Shown here one piece after another: positions 49,994 to 58,437 of a stretch of DNA of 64,000 bases. The notes below the pieces were generated by a model. The model was not told where the DNA came from. It searched no databases and worked only from the letters and a program-made list of their open reading frames with translations. The stretch is from DASSUW01 sp963835525 (GTDB lineage Bacteria; Actinomycetota; Thermoleophilia; Solirubrobacterales; Solirubrobacteraceae). The DNA lies in assembly GCA_963835525.1 (NCBI GenBank), contig CAWIFM010000008.1, forward strand, positions 1,054,001 to 1,118,000, written 5' to 3'. Position numbers and translations under genes: made by a program. Each line of letters begins with the position of its first letter. Position 1 is the first letter of the stretch.

Positions 49994-51122
49994 GTTGCTC
50001 AAGCGTCACCGGCCGTTCCTCAAGTACGACTCGCAGGAGTCCTACTTCTCCGACTCGGCGGCCACCTGGACGGACAACCCGGGCAACCGGCTGCTCGACA
50101 AGAACGGCAAGGAGCTCGCCTCCGCCGGCCACGGGCTCAGCCCCGCGTTCCTCGGACTGACGTACCCCGACGGCCGCAAGGCCGACCGGCGGGACCTGAT
50201 AGGCAACCCGTCGAAGAACTACCGCGAGCAGGCGCGCAAGCTGCACGAGAACAGGCGCTACGCGAACCGGATGTACGGCCACGCGGTCGTCGACTCCAAC
50301 GACGACCTCTGGCTGCAGTACTGGTTCTGGTACTTCTTCAACGACTACAACCTGATCGGGAACTTCATCAAGGCCGGGTTGCACGAGGGCGACTGGGAGA
50401 TGATCCAGATCCGCCTTCAGGACGAGACGCCCGACCTCGCGATCTACGCGCAGCACGCCACCGCCGAGACGCGGCGCTGGAGCCAGGTCGATCTCGTGCC
50501 GGGCACGCAGCGGCCGCTCGTGTACGTCGCGCGCGGGTCGCACGCGGCGTACTTCGAGCCCGGCCGTCACTGGACCGGGCACTGGTTCGACTACGCGGAC
50601 GCCAAGCGCAAGAGCCCTGAGATCTCGCTCAACATCGTCGTCGAGGACGACGAGGACTGGCGATGGATCCGGTGGCCGGGCCGCTGGGGCGATACGAAGA
50701 AGGGCGACAACCCGCTCGACTCGAATAGCCCAGACGGCCCAGCGGACCACGACCAGTGGGACGACCCTCTGGTGATGGTCGAGAAGGCTGCGGAGCGCCC
50801 CGCGCCGCCGGAGGAGCGGCCGCGTCCACCGACCGCGCCGCTCGTGCGCGTCGAGTGGGCGGGCAGCACCATCCGCGTCCTATACACGGTCCAGCCCGGG
50901 CCGGACCGACGCATCCCGCGCGGCCTGGCGGTGACGATCAACTCGCCCGAGGAGACCGCACCGCCGACCACCGAGACGTTCACGATCGCGACCCGCACCG
51001 GAAGCGTCGACCTCAAGACGGCGACCGATCCGGCCAAGTCCTACGACGTCTACGTGAGCTGCGCGACGGCAGCCGGCCTGGCATCGCAGAGCGCGCGGGT
51101 CGATCTCGACCCGGCCGTCTGA
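49977..51122 (+). CDS. Vps62-related protein
   Basis: A 381-residue protein. Residues about 75-250 match the Vps62-related family (DLWLQYWFWYFFNDYNLIG, HEGDWEMIQIRL, VYVARGSHAAYFEPGRHW). A C-terminal beta-rich segment of about 100 residues resembles a fibronectin-type fold (RVEWAGSTIRVLYTVQPGPD). No signal peptide is evident. In bacteria the Vps62 domain often appears in secreted or phage-associated proteins, but its activity is unknown. The GTG start is preceded by a -10-like TAGCGT. Confidence 0.72.
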   Translation: MATTAELLKRHRPFLKYDSQESYFSDSAATWTDNPGNRLLDKNGKELASAGHGLSPAFLGLTYPDGRKADRRDLIGNPSKNYREQARKLHENRRYANRMYGHAVVDSNDDLWLQYWFWYFFNDYNLIGNFIKAGLHEGDWEMIQIRLQDETPDLAIYAQHATAETRRWSQVDLVPGTQRPLVYVARGSHAAYFEPGRHWTGHWFDYADAKRKSPEISLNIVVEDDEDWRWIRWPGRWGDTKKGDNPLDSNSPDGPADHDQWDDPLVMVEKAAERPAPPEERPRPPTAPLVRVEWAGSTIRVLYTVQPGPDRRIPRGLAVTINSPEETAPPTTETFTIATRTGSVDLKTATDPAKSYDVYVSCATAAGLASQSARVDLDPAV

Positions 51123-51158
51123 CCGTCCGGGGCCGCGAGGGCGGCCGCGGAGCGCAGG

Positions 51159-51974
51159 TCACGCGCACATGATCGGCTCCTTGGCCGCCGGCCAGCGCTC
51201 GACGTCGTGCGGATCGTCGATGTCGACCAGGTAGGCCGCCCGCTTGTCGTGGCTCAGCCACAACTGGCGCCCGTCACGGCGCCAGCCGGTGGAGGTCGCA
51301 TCCTTCGGCAGCGCCGCGTCGCCGTCGAACCTGCCGCGGAGCAGCTCGGGGAACTCGCCGGTCGCGTCGCGGACGTACCAATCGGCGCGGTCGTCGTCCG
51401 GCCCGATGAGCAGGAAGGTGATGTCCGTCCACGAGCAGTGTTCCGGGCCCTGGCGGGAGAGGACGCGTGTGACAGGCACCCGCCGGCCTGACGCGTCCTT
51501 CCAGACGCCGATGCCCAGGTCGTCGGTCACCTCGGCCGGAAACTCCGCCGGGTCGCATTGCGCCCAGGCGACCACGCCCCAGCCCGCGTCATCGTTCCAG
51601 TCACGGATCCCGTCCGCGAGGACGACCGAGACCTTGGTGCGCTCATCGACGTCGTACGAGAGCAGGGCACGGCCCGCGTCTTTGCGCTCGATCCGATAGC
51701 CCTCGAGCGGCATGCTGTACCCGATGCCGGACTCCTCGATGTAGTTGTCGAAGGCGTCCTGTGGGCTCGACTGGACCGTCGCGAGGCCGTCGTCGTAGTC
51801 GCCGGTGGAGCGAAAGTAGGGCTTGGTGCCGTCGCACTCGAGCGCGTCGACGGCAGCATCCGCCGTCAAGGGCCCTTCGTACGGCGGGGCGGTCGACCGG
51901 CCGCCGTCGACGGCGGACGCGGATCCACAGCCCGCGCAGCTGAGGGCAATGACCACCGCGATCACGCTCCGCAT
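51159..51974 (-). CDS. Hypothetical lipoprotein
   Basis: A 271-residue protein with a short signal peptide and lipobox (VIALSCAGCGSA, Cys about residue 17). The mature domain is acidic and tryptophan-rich with no recognised family (IGYSMPLEGYRIERKDAGRA, FPEVTDDLG-like and WTDITFLLIGPDDD segments). The ATG at 51974 is supported by TAGTGT seven bases upstream and a TTGTGA 19 bp before that. The frame continuing to 52115 runs into a repeat element and is not coding. Confidence 0.7.
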   Translation of the reverse strand: MRSVIAVVIALSCAGCGSASAVDGGRSTAPPYEGPLTADAAVDALECDGTKPYFRSTGDYDDGLATVQSSPQDAFDNYIEESGIGYSMPLEGYRIERKDAGRALLSYDVDERTKVSVVLADGIRDWNDDAGWGVVAWAQCDPAEFPAEVTDDLGIGVWKDASGRRVPVTRVLSRQGPEHCSWTDITFLLIGPDDDRADWYVRDATGEFPELLRGRFDGDAALPKDATSTGWRRDGRQLWLSHDKRAAYLVDIDDPHDVERWPAAKEPIMCA

Positions 51975-51981
51975 CGTGTCG

Positions 51982-51987
51982 ACACTA
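51982..51987 (-). promoter_or_regulatory. Candidate -10 box for the lipoprotein gene
   Basis: On the minus strand TAGTGT is followed by seven bases and the ATG. TTGTGA lies 19 bp upstream of it as a possible -35. There is no ribosome-binding site, so a leaderless message is likely. Confidence 0.45.
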
Positions 51988-52018
51988 CGCGCGGAAGCCC
52001 GCCGCGTCACAACCGCGT

Positions 52019-52137
52019 GGCGAACGTCAACTGCGGCTGGGTAGGGGAGCTGGGGAGGCCGGCGAGGGCCGGCTCCCCAGCCTCCCCACCCAGCCGCAGT
52101 TCGCCGATTGAACAACCTGCTCAGTACTTACAGCTAG
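52019..52137. repeat. Dispersed inverted-repeat element, short form
   Basis: An imperfect palindrome: the left arm from GGCGAAC through CTGCGGCTGGGTAGGGGAG (52019-52055) is mirrored at 52071-52105, giving a long GC-rich hairpin around GGCCGGCGAGGGCCGGC. A tail, GAACAACCTGCTCAG then CAGCTAG (52110-52137), leads to the stop codon of the NIPSNAP gene. About 41 of 42 bases of the left arm recur, inverted, in the right arm of the element at 59232-59619. It fills the space between two minus-strand genes and could act as a terminator, a mobile (MITE/REP-like) unit, or both. Confidence 0.7.
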
Positions 52138-52460
52138 GCGTCGAGGTCGCCGTCGAGGACGGGCCGGAGGAAGCTGCGCTCGTACCGCAGCACGCAGCCC
52201 GACTCCTCGCGGATGCGGTCGGCGGCGACGAAGTCCGGGTCGCGTCCGAAGTCCTGGCGGTACTCCTCGTAGGCGGCGAGGCTCGGGAACGTGAACAGCG
52301 CGTAGGCGACGTCGCTTGCGCCCTCCGACGGCAGGAAGTACCCGTGGTGCTGTCCGCCCGACCGCTCGACGAGCGCGATCCAGCGCTTGGCGAAGCGCTC
52401 GAAGGCGTCGAGCTTGGACGGGTCGATCTCGTAGCGCAGGTGACACGTGACCGGTGGCAT
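52134..52460 (-). CDS. NIPSNAP-family protein
   Basis: A 108-residue ferredoxin-like (dimeric alpha-beta barrel) protein: CHLRYEIDPSKLDAFERFAK, then YFLPSEGASDVAYALFTFPS and the closing LRYERSFLRPVL. NIPSNAP proteins have no defined catalytic role in bacteria. The ATG at 52460 is chosen over a TTG two codons earlier. The stop codon forms the edge of the repeat at 52019-52137. It is divergent from the P450-GNAT gene, with only 29 bp between starts. Confidence 0.82.
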   Translation of the reverse strand: MPPVTCHLRYEIDPSKLDAFERFAKRWIALVERSGGQHHGYFLPSEGASDVAYALFTFPSLAAYEEYRQDFGRDPDFVAADRIREESGCVLRYERSFLRPVLDGDLDA

Positions 52461-52475
52461 GGCCAAAGCGTGCCG

Positions 52476-52481
52476 TAGCGT
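52476..52481 (+). promoter_or_regulatory. Candidate -10 box for the P450-GNAT gene
   Basis: TAGCGT lies eight bases before the ATG at 52490, within a 29-bp divergent gap, with no ribosome-binding site. Confidence 0.4.
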
Positions 52482-52489
52482 CCCGGGTG

Positions 52490-54190
52490 ATGACGGAGGT
52501 GCGGCAGTTCCCGATCGGCGCCGGCGCTCGCCTGGAGGAGCTCGAGCAGGACCCGCACGCGCTGCTCGCGCGGCTGCGCGAGCAGGAGCCGGTGTCGTGG
52601 CTGCCCGTGCTGGACGGGTGGCTCGTCACCCGTCGCGACCTCGCGATGCAGGTGATGCGGGACCCCGAGACCTTCACCGTCGACGACCCGCGCTTCTCCA
52701 CCGGTCAGGTCGTCGGCTCGAGCATGCTCACGCTCGACGGGGAGGAGCACCTGCGCCACCGGGAGCCGTTCGCCCGCCCGTTCCGTCTCGCCCCCGTTCG
52801 CGAGCGGTTCACGGAGGTCGTGGCCAAGGAGACCGAGCGGTTGATCGACGCCGTCGAGCCGGCCGGGCGGGCGGAGCTGAGGACCAGCGTGACGGGTCCG
52901 CTGGCGGTCGCGGTGGTCACGTACGCGCTCGGCTTCGACGACGCCGATGTCGGCGCGGTGCTCGGCTGGTACGAGCGGATCGTCGCGGCGGTGACGGACA
53001 TCACAGCAGGCCTCCCGCTCAGTGACAGCGGACGCGCCGCCTACGAGGCGTTGTCAACCGCGATCGGCCCGGCGCTCGACCGCGAGCCCGCCGCGTCGCT
53101 GCTCGCCGCCGCGGCGAGCCAGGCCGGCGGGCTGGAGCGCGAGCGCGTGATCTCCAACGCCGCCGTGATGCTGTTCGGCGGCATCGAGACCACCGACGGC
53201 ATGATCGCCAACGCCGTCCTGCACCTGCTCTCGCATCCCGATCAGCTCGCGCTCGTGCAGGCGGACGCGGGCCTCCTGCCCAACGCGATCGAGGAGTCGC
53301 TGCGGCTCGAGCCCGCGGCGGCGGTCATCGACCGCTACGCGACCGCCGACGTCGAGCTCGCCGGCGCGCCGATCCGCCGCGGCGAGCTCGTGCGCATCTC
53401 GATCGCCGGCGCCAATCGCGACCCGGACGTCTTCCCGGACCCCGATCGCTTCGACGTGCGGCGCGAGAACGCGCTCCGACACGTGGCGTTCGCGCACGGC
53501 CCGCACGTGTGCATCGGGATGCACCTGGCGCGGCTGGAGGCCCATACCGCCGTCGAGCGGCTGCTGGGACGCCTGCCCGCGCTGCGCCTGGATCCGGCTC
53601 ACCCGGCCGAGCCGCGCGGGCTCGTGTTCCGCAAGCCGCCCGAACTGCATGTTCTCTGGACGTCGATCCGCTTTCGCCGGGCGACCGTCGCCGACGCCGA
53701 GCCGCTCGCCCGAGGCGTTCTCGAGGGCATCGAGGACTACCCGTCGTTCGCGCCGCCGGGCTGGACCGCGCCGTCGCTCGAGGCCGAGCTGGAGCATCTG
53801 CGCGAGTCGCTGGCCGACGAGGACGTGTGCTGCCTCGTGGCGGACTCCGGGGGCGACGTGATCGGCCAGATCACCCTCCTGCCCGCGGCCCGCGCGCCGC
53901 ATCCCGTCGACGACGCGTCGCTCGCGCACATCTCCAACCTCTTCGTCCGCCGCGACCACTGGGGCGCCGGGCTGGCCGGCGACCTCCATCGCGCCGCCCT
54001 CGAAGCGGCGCGCGAGCGCGGCTTCACCGAGCTGCGGCTCTTCGTGGCCGCCGGCCAGGCTCGGGCGAGGCGCTTCTACGAGCGCGAGGGCTGGCTGCTC
54101 GCCGGCGATCCGTTCGACGACCCGATCCCGGGCCTCACGATGATCGAGTACCGCTACGGGGTCGGAGCCAGGCGGGCCGGCTGCGGGTGA
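52490..54190 (+). CDS. Cytochrome P450 fused to a GNAT acetyltransferase domain
   Basis: A 566-residue fusion in one uninterrupted frame. The P450 part (about 1-385) has the I-helix AVMLFGGIETTDGM, the ExxR pair in EESLRLEP, and the haem loop FAHGPHVCIGMHLARLE with Cys about 341. The GNAT part (about 390-560) has SIRFRRATVADAEPLARGVL, the acetyl-CoA loop FVRRDHWGAGLAGDLHRAAL, and LRLFVAAGQARARRFYEREG. There is no internal stop, and an internal start with a ribosome-binding site was not seen. Substrates are unknown. The last 37 bases overlap the convergent membrane gene. Confidence 0.82.
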   Translation: MTEVRQFPIGAGARLEELEQDPHALLARLREQEPVSWLPVLDGWLVTRRDLAMQVMRDPETFTVDDPRFSTGQVVGSSMLTLDGEEHLRHREPFARPFRLAPVRERFTEVVAKETERLIDAVEPAGRAELRTSVTGPLAVAVVTYALGFDDADVGAVLGWYERIVAAVTDITAGLPLSDSGRAAYEALSTAIGPALDREPAASLLAAAASQAGGLERERVISNAAVMLFGGIETTDGMIANAVLHLLSHPDQLALVQADAGLLPNAIEESLRLEPAAAVIDRYATADVELAGAPIRRGELVRISIAGANRDPDVFPDPDRFDVRRENALRHVAFAHGPHVCIGMHLARLEAHTAVERLLGRLPALRLDPAHPAEPRGLVFRKPPELHVLWTSIRFRRATVADAEPLARGVLEGIEDYPSFAPPGWTAPSLEAELEHLRESLADEDVCCLVADSGGDVIGQITLLPAARAPHPVDDASLAHISNLFVRRDHWGAGLAGDLHRAALEAARERGFTELRLFVAAGQARARRFYEREGWLLAGDPFDDPIPGLTMIEYRYGVGARRAGCG

Positions 54191-54999
54191 GCCCGTGTGC
54201 GGCCGAGCATGTACCACTCGAGCGCGAGCAGGGAGACGAACAAGCAGGCGATGCCCGCCACGAACACGTAGGCGAGCGCGTTCGACGTGTCGACGTCCTC
54301 CCAGGCGCGGAACGTTCCGAGCAGGATCAACGCGAGCCCGATCAGCTGGCTCTCCAAGGTGATCCGGATCGCCGACCAGCGGCCGTCGAGGCCCATCATC
54401 AGCGCCGTCACGCCGGGCAGCGCGAACCAGCCGCCGAGCGTCTGCGCCGTCAGCGGCGTCAGCTGCCACGGCCACTGCTCGATCATCGTCATCGGCATGA
54501 GCAGCAGCACGAGCGCGACCGCCGACTGGAACGCGCCGGCCGTGAGCAGCAGCGGGCGCACGAAGCCGGGCAGCGGCGGCTCGCCCGGTTCCGGCGAACC
54601 CGGGTCGGTCGCGCGATTGCGCCACCACGCCAGCGGGACGAGGATCGGCGTGGTCACGTACAGACCGACCCAGATCCAGAACGCGACGTGCGCCGTGGCG
54701 AAGCGGTCGAGGTGGTTGAAGGTCCCGACCGCCATGAACAGCGTGAACGCCGTCACCGGCAGGAACCCGACGTGGATCCGGTGCCAACGCCTCTCGAGCG
54801 CGACGCGCACGAAGAAGTACGCCCCCGCGACGTAGCCCGCGCCCATGATCAGCGGGGTGATCGTGGGCTGCACATCCCACGCGAACCAGTGCCGCGTGTC
54901 GTCGGGGAAGAAGGACAGCAGCGCGAACGCGACCGCCAGGAACGGCACGATCACGGCGCCGAGCAGCCGGGTCTCCGGGAACACCCGATCGTCGCGCAT
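54154..54999 (-). CDS. Hypothetical integral membrane protein
   Basis: A 281-residue protein with about seven to eight transmembrane segments (for example LLGAVIVPFLAVAFALLSFF, VAFWIWVGLYVTTPILVPLA, IGLALILLGTF). I recognise no named family. The loop RNRATDPGSPEPGEPPLPGF is cytoplasmic or external and proline-rich. The ATG at 54999 is preceded by TAGAAC five bases upstream, suggesting leaderless transcription. It overlaps the P450-GNAT gene tail to tail. Confidence 0.7.
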   Translation of the reverse strand: MRDDRVFPETRLLGAVIVPFLAVAFALLSFFPDDTRHWFAWDVQPTITPLIMGAGYVAGAYFFVRVALERRWHRIHVGFLPVTAFTLFMAVGTFNHLDRFATAHVAFWIWVGLYVTTPILVPLAWWRNRATDPGSPEPGEPPLPGFVRPLLLTAGAFQSAVALVLLLMPMTMIEQWPWQLTPLTAQTLGGWFALPGVTALMMGLDGRWSAIRITLESQLIGLALILLGTFRAWEDVDTSNALAYVFVAGIACLFVSLLALEWYMLGRTRAHPQPARLAPTP

Positions 55000-55049
55000 G
55001 GGCCGTTCTACCACCGGCCGGAAGCGCGCGGCAACCGCCGCACGCGCTG

Positions 55050-55625
55050 TCATCGATCGGTAAGCCGGTACCGCACGTGGGTCACCTGGTCGAAGGCGAC
55101 CACCTCGATCTGCTCCAGCCCCAGCGGCTCGTCGAGCTCGCCGAACAGGCGCGTGCCGCCTCCGAGCAGGATCGGCACGATGTGGAGGGAGATCTCGTCG
55201 ACGAGTCCCTCGCCGATGAACTGCCAGGCGCTGTCGGCGCCGCCCCCGATCGCGACGAGCTTCCCGCCTGCGGCGGCCTTGGCCTGCTCGACCGCCGCCT
55301 CGGTCCCGTCGACGAAGGTGTAGACGCCTCCCTCGGGCGAGCTCGCCGGCGGCTCGTGCGTGAGCACGAAGGTGGGGATCCTCACAGAGCCGGAAGGGCC
55401 GTCGGCGCCCCAATAGGGGAGGGAGTCGTCGTAGGTCCGCCGGCCGGTGACGATGGCTCCCGTCTCTCCCGACATCTCGGTGAGCAGCTGCTTCCCGCGC
55501 TCGTCGTTGAACGCCCACTCGTGGAGCCGCTCGCCGCCGCGGCCGAGCGGCCCCTCGGTGGCTTGCTCGGGGCCGGTGATGAAGCCGTCGAGGGAGATGC
55601 TGATGTCGAACACGACTTTGCTCAT
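55050..55625 (-). CDS. Dihydrofolate reductase-family (RibD C-terminal-like) protein
   Basis: A 191-residue protein of the DHFR/RibD-C superfamily, the kind found in actinobacteria apart from folate synthesis. KVVFDISISLDGFITGP is strand A, GAIVTGRRTYDD and FVLTHEPP follow, and the cofactor loop is KLVAIGGGADSAWQFIGEGL. It ends with HIVPILLGGGTRLF. The reaction is unknown for this subgroup. The ATG at 55625 lies four bases after the VOC gene's stop. An older broken homologue lies at 48060-48322. Confidence 0.88.
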   Translation of the reverse strand: MSKVVFDISISLDGFITGPEQATEGPLGRGGERLHEWAFNDERGKQLLTEMSGETGAIVTGRRTYDDSLPYWGADGPSGSVRIPTFVLTHEPPASSPEGGVYTFVDGTEAAVEQAKAAAGGKLVAIGGGADSAWQFIGEGLVDEISLHIVPILLGGGTRLFGELDEPLGLEQIEVVAFDQVTHVRYRLTDR

Positions 55626-55629
55626 CGGA

Positions 55630-55959
55630 CTAGAGTGGCGCACCGCCGAAGCCGACTTCGTTGCCGTCGGGGTCGCGGTAGGTGACCTTGCGCACGCCGT
55701 TGGAGTACGTCTCGCGCTCTGCGGGCTCGAGGCCGCGGCCGGCGATCTCCGCGACGACGGAGTCGAGATCGTCGACGAAGAGCGTCACCACGGAGTGGCC
55801 CGCCTCGGCGTGCTCGACGATGTAGACGGACCGGTCGTCGGCCAGCGTCCACACCGCCTCGGTGTCGTGGGGGAAGAAGGACGGCTCGCCGAGCAGCTGC
55901 TCGTACCACGGCAGGGCTGCCCGGTAGTCCCGCACGCGCAGGCCAGCGAAGAGATGCAT
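55630..55959 (-). CDS. VOC-family (glyoxalase/bleomycin resistance-like) protein
   Basis: A 109-residue single VOC domain: LRVRDYRAALPWYEQLLGEP, SVVTLFVDDLDSVVAEIAGRG and a final TYRDPDGNEVGFG carrying a typical metal-ligand Glu position. Such small proteins dimerise to form the active site. Substrate unknown. The ATG has TAGACT seven bases upstream (leaderless). It is in one transcription unit with the DHFR-family gene, four bases apart. Confidence 0.85.
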   Translation of the reverse strand: MHLFAGLRVRDYRAALPWYEQLLGEPSFFPHDTEAVWTLADDRSVYIVEHAEAGHSVVTLFVDDLDSVVAEIAGRGLEPAERETYSNGVRKVTYRDPDGNEVGFGGAPL

Positions 55960-55969
55960 CAGCGCGAGT

Positions 55970-57286
55970 CTAGGCCCGCTCGTGGGCCACGCGCGGCCCG
56001 TCGCCGTCGAGCTCGAAGACCACGACGTCCTCCGGCTCGGACGAGTGCCCGACCGCGGCGTGGCCCGGCGCGACGGCGATCGCCGTCCCCACCGGCGTGG
56101 CGCTGCCGAGGATCTCGGCGATCACCAGGCTGTTGGCGACCACGACGTTCGAGCCGATGGCGTCGCTGTAGACCTCGGCCCGCGCGCGCTCCCAGCGCCG
56201 GTCCTTGGTGGGCCGGGCGAACACCGGCACCACGAGCAGCGACACCCCATGGGCGTGCAGGGCGGCGGCGAACGCGTGCAGCCGGGCCAGGTCCTCGCAG
56301 ACGAGGATCGCCAGCCGGGCGCCGCCCGCCTCCACCACGCATACCCGCCGGCCGCGGCTGAGGTCCTCGTCGACCGGACCGGCGAGGCGGTCGGCCAGCC
56401 CCCAGAGCTCGAGGTCGTCGTGCGAGAAGTTGAACGGGTGGATCTTGCGCTGGCGGACGAGCACCTCGCCCGTGCGCGCGTCGAGCAGCACCGCCTCGTT
56501 CGCCGGCGGCGAGGCGCCGTCCAGGTTGCCGCTGCCCGCCATGACCAGGCGCAGGGAGCTCGTCCCTGCGCCCGCGCGCTCCCTGAGCGCGACCTGCCAG
56601 CGCTCGAGCAACGCGCGGGACAGGCAGAGCTCGGGCGCGACGCCGATCGCCACCCCCTGCTCGTCCCATGCCGCGATCACCTTCTCGATCCGCGCGCGCG
56701 TCGGCTCCCGGTCGGCGGGATGGATGCGGTAGAAGCGCAGCCCGGAGCGCTCCTCCACCTCCCATCGCAGCTCGTCGGGCGCGCGGATCATCGGGGCGGT
56801 GGCCACGCGGAGGCCGGCTTCGCGCTCCGGCCGCGTCAGGCGGGAGCGGGCCGGCAGGGCGAGGTGGTCGCAGGCGTCCCAGCCCGCCGCGCCGATCCGC
56901 ACCACGGAGCCGAAGGCGTCAGCCAGGTCGTCGGGCAGCTGGCCGCGGCGGCCCGGGCGGGCGAAGCGGGGGAGCAGGGCGCCGGCAACCGCGCCCGAGT
57001 CGAAGCGGCCGGACTCGGCGTAGCGGAGCGCGTACTCGGTGAGGGCGGGCGGGGCGGCTCCGCCGAGCAGCGGGTTGGCGTGGGCGAGGGCGGCGTCGAG
57101 GCCCAGCAGGACCGCGAAGGCCTTGCCGTCCGGCACTCGCTCACCGGCGAGCACGGCCTGCTCGACCGCCGCGGCGGTGGCCGCGACCGCCGGATCCGCC
57201 ATCCACGCCTCGCCCTCCTCGTGGAAGCGCTCGACGTCGAGCCGGTCGAACAGGTCGCAGAAGCGATCGGCGTAGTCCGAACTCAT
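55970..57286 (-). CDS. Nitrilase-superfamily (carbon-nitrogen hydrolase) protein
   Basis: A 438-residue protein. The C-terminal 240 residues contain the Glu-Lys-Cys catalytic set of the nitrilase fold: Glu in GVAPELCLSRALL, Lys in VLVRQRKIHPFNF, and Cys in LAILVCEDLARL. The first 190 residues are helical and unrecognised (CDLFDRLDVERFHEEGEAWM). The long N-terminal extension is unlike ordinary amidases. The ATG at 57286 shares a 41-bp divergent promoter region with the MarR-TetR regulator, which may control it. Substrate unknown. Confidence 0.72.
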   Translation of the reverse strand: MSSDYADRFCDLFDRLDVERFHEEGEAWMADPAVAATAAAVEQAVLAGERVPDGKAFAVLLGLDAALAHANPLLGGAAPPALTEYALRYAESGRFDSGAVAGALLPRFARPGRRGQLPDDLADAFGSVVRIGAAGWDACDHLALPARSRLTRPEREAGLRVATAPMIRAPDELRWEVEERSGLRFYRIHPADREPTRARIEKVIAAWDEQGVAIGVAPELCLSRALLERWQVALRERAGAGTSSLRLVMAGSGNLDGASPPANEAVLLDARTGEVLVRQRKIHPFNFSHDDLELWGLADRLAGPVDEDLSRGRRVCVVEAGGARLAILVCEDLARLHAFAAALHAHGVSLLVVPVFARPTKDRRWERARAEVYSDAIGSNVVVANSLVIAEILGSATPVGTAIAVAPGHAAVGHSSEPEDVVVFELDGDGPRVAHERA

Positions 57287-57288
57287 AC

Positions 57289-57321
57289 TTGACAGACAGT
57301 TGACATCAAACGTGCTAGCCT
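57289..57321. promoter_or_regulatory. Divergent regulatory region with repeated TTGACA
   Basis: TTGACA occurs at 57289-57294 and again 11 bp on at 57300-57305, one helical turn apart. The second copy is part of TTGACATCAA, a 10-bp imperfect palindrome. TAGCCT (57316-57321) lies six bases before the regulator ATG and could be a leaderless -10. The arrangement suits binding by the regulator at 57328 to control itself and the nitrilase-family gene. Confidence 0.4.
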
Positions 57322-57327
57322 TCGAAC

Positions 57328-58437
57328 ATGCCCACCGTAAACCGCGCAGAGGCCCTGGTGGGCCGGATCGCGCGGCTGGGCGCCGAGCCGGCTCGCAGGG
57401 AGGCCGTGGCGCTCGGCCTGGTCGACGCGCTGCTCGAACGCGACCACGACACGCTGGCCGCCGCCCTCCAGGCCCTTCGCGACGCTCGCGCCGGCGGCGA
57501 TCCGGAGCTGGTCGGGTGGCTCGACGCCGCGATCGCCTTCGCGCACTGGGGGCTCGAGCGCGTGCCGTCGCAGGCCGCCGTGGCCCAGGGGACGCAGGCC
57601 CACGAGTTCCTGACGGCACTCGACGGCTCGCCCCGGCTGGGCAGCACGGAGTTGCGCCGCCTGCTCGAGATCGACGAGACGCAGGTGAGCCGCACCGGCC
57701 GGCGGCTGCTCGAGAACGGCCTCGTCACCCGGCGCAAGGTCGGGCGCCAGGCGTACTGGGAGGTCACCCCGCGCGGGCAGCGTGCGCTCGAGGAGGCCCC
57801 GAAGCGACCGTCGAACTCGGACTTCTGGCAGGAGGCGCTCCGGCGCGGCTTCGACGCCGTGTACGGCGACGAGCCCGGCGAGCCCCGCGAGATCGACCCG
57901 ACGACCGAGCGGATCATCGCGTGCACGCTCGAGCTGCACACCAGCAAGGGCATCCAGGCCACCACGCTGTCGGACATCGCGGCGAAGTCGGGCGTGCCGG
58001 AGGAGACCCTGGAGGCGCTGTTCCCCACGCTGGACGACCTGGCGCGAAGCTGCGGCCGGCACGTCATGGAGAGCCTGCGGCTGCCGCCGCACGACCGGGC
58101 GGGCGAGGTGTTCGCCGGCGCCTCGTCGGAGCACGACCGGATCCACCGCCTGGTCGAGACGCTGTTCGGCGCCTATGAGCGCAGAGCGGACGGGATCACG
58201 GCCGCGCGCCGCGAGCGCAGGGACGTGCCGGCCGTCGACGAGCTGATGCAGGAGCTCGACAACACGTTCGACGCGCTCGTGGTCGAGGCGGTGCGTCCGC
58301 GCCGTGAGGACGTCGCGTCCCTGAGGGCGCTCACCGACCTCGAGGTGTGGCGTGGGCTGCGCCACCAGGGCGCCACGCCGGCGGCGGCGGTGGAAGAGGC
58401 CAGCGCGGCGGTCGAGCGCTGGCTCGCGGCGCGATGA
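57328..58437 (+). CDS. Double-domain regulator: MarR-like winged helix plus TetR-like domain
   Basis: A 369-residue protein. Residues about 90-155 form a winged helix (LGSTELRRLLEIDETQVSRT, GRRLLENGLVTRRKVGRQAY). Residues about 190-245 form a TetR-type HTH (TTERIIACTLELHTSKGIQA, TTLSDIAAKSGVPEETLEAL) followed by a TetR-like helical ligand domain. Two different DNA-binding folds in one chain are uncommon. It overlaps the PPOX gene (ATGA) and diverges from the nitrilase-family gene. The first 85 residues are helical and of unknown function. Confidence 0.75.
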   Translation: MPTVNRAEALVGRIARLGAEPARREAVALGLVDALLERDHDTLAAALQALRDARAGGDPELVGWLDAAIAFAHWGLERVPSQAAVAQGTQAHEFLTALDGSPRLGSTELRRLLEIDETQVSRTGRRLLENGLVTRRKVGRQAYWEVTPRGQRALEEAPKRPSNSDFWQEALRRGFDAVYGDEPGEPREIDPTTERIIACTLELHTSKGIQATTLSDIAAKSGVPEETLEALFPTLDDLARSCGRHVMESLRLPPHDRAGEVFAGASSEHDRIHRLVETLFGAYERRADGITAARRERRDVPAVDELMQELDNTFDALVVEAVRPRREDVASLRALTDLEVWRGLRHQGATPAAAVEEASAAVERWLAAR

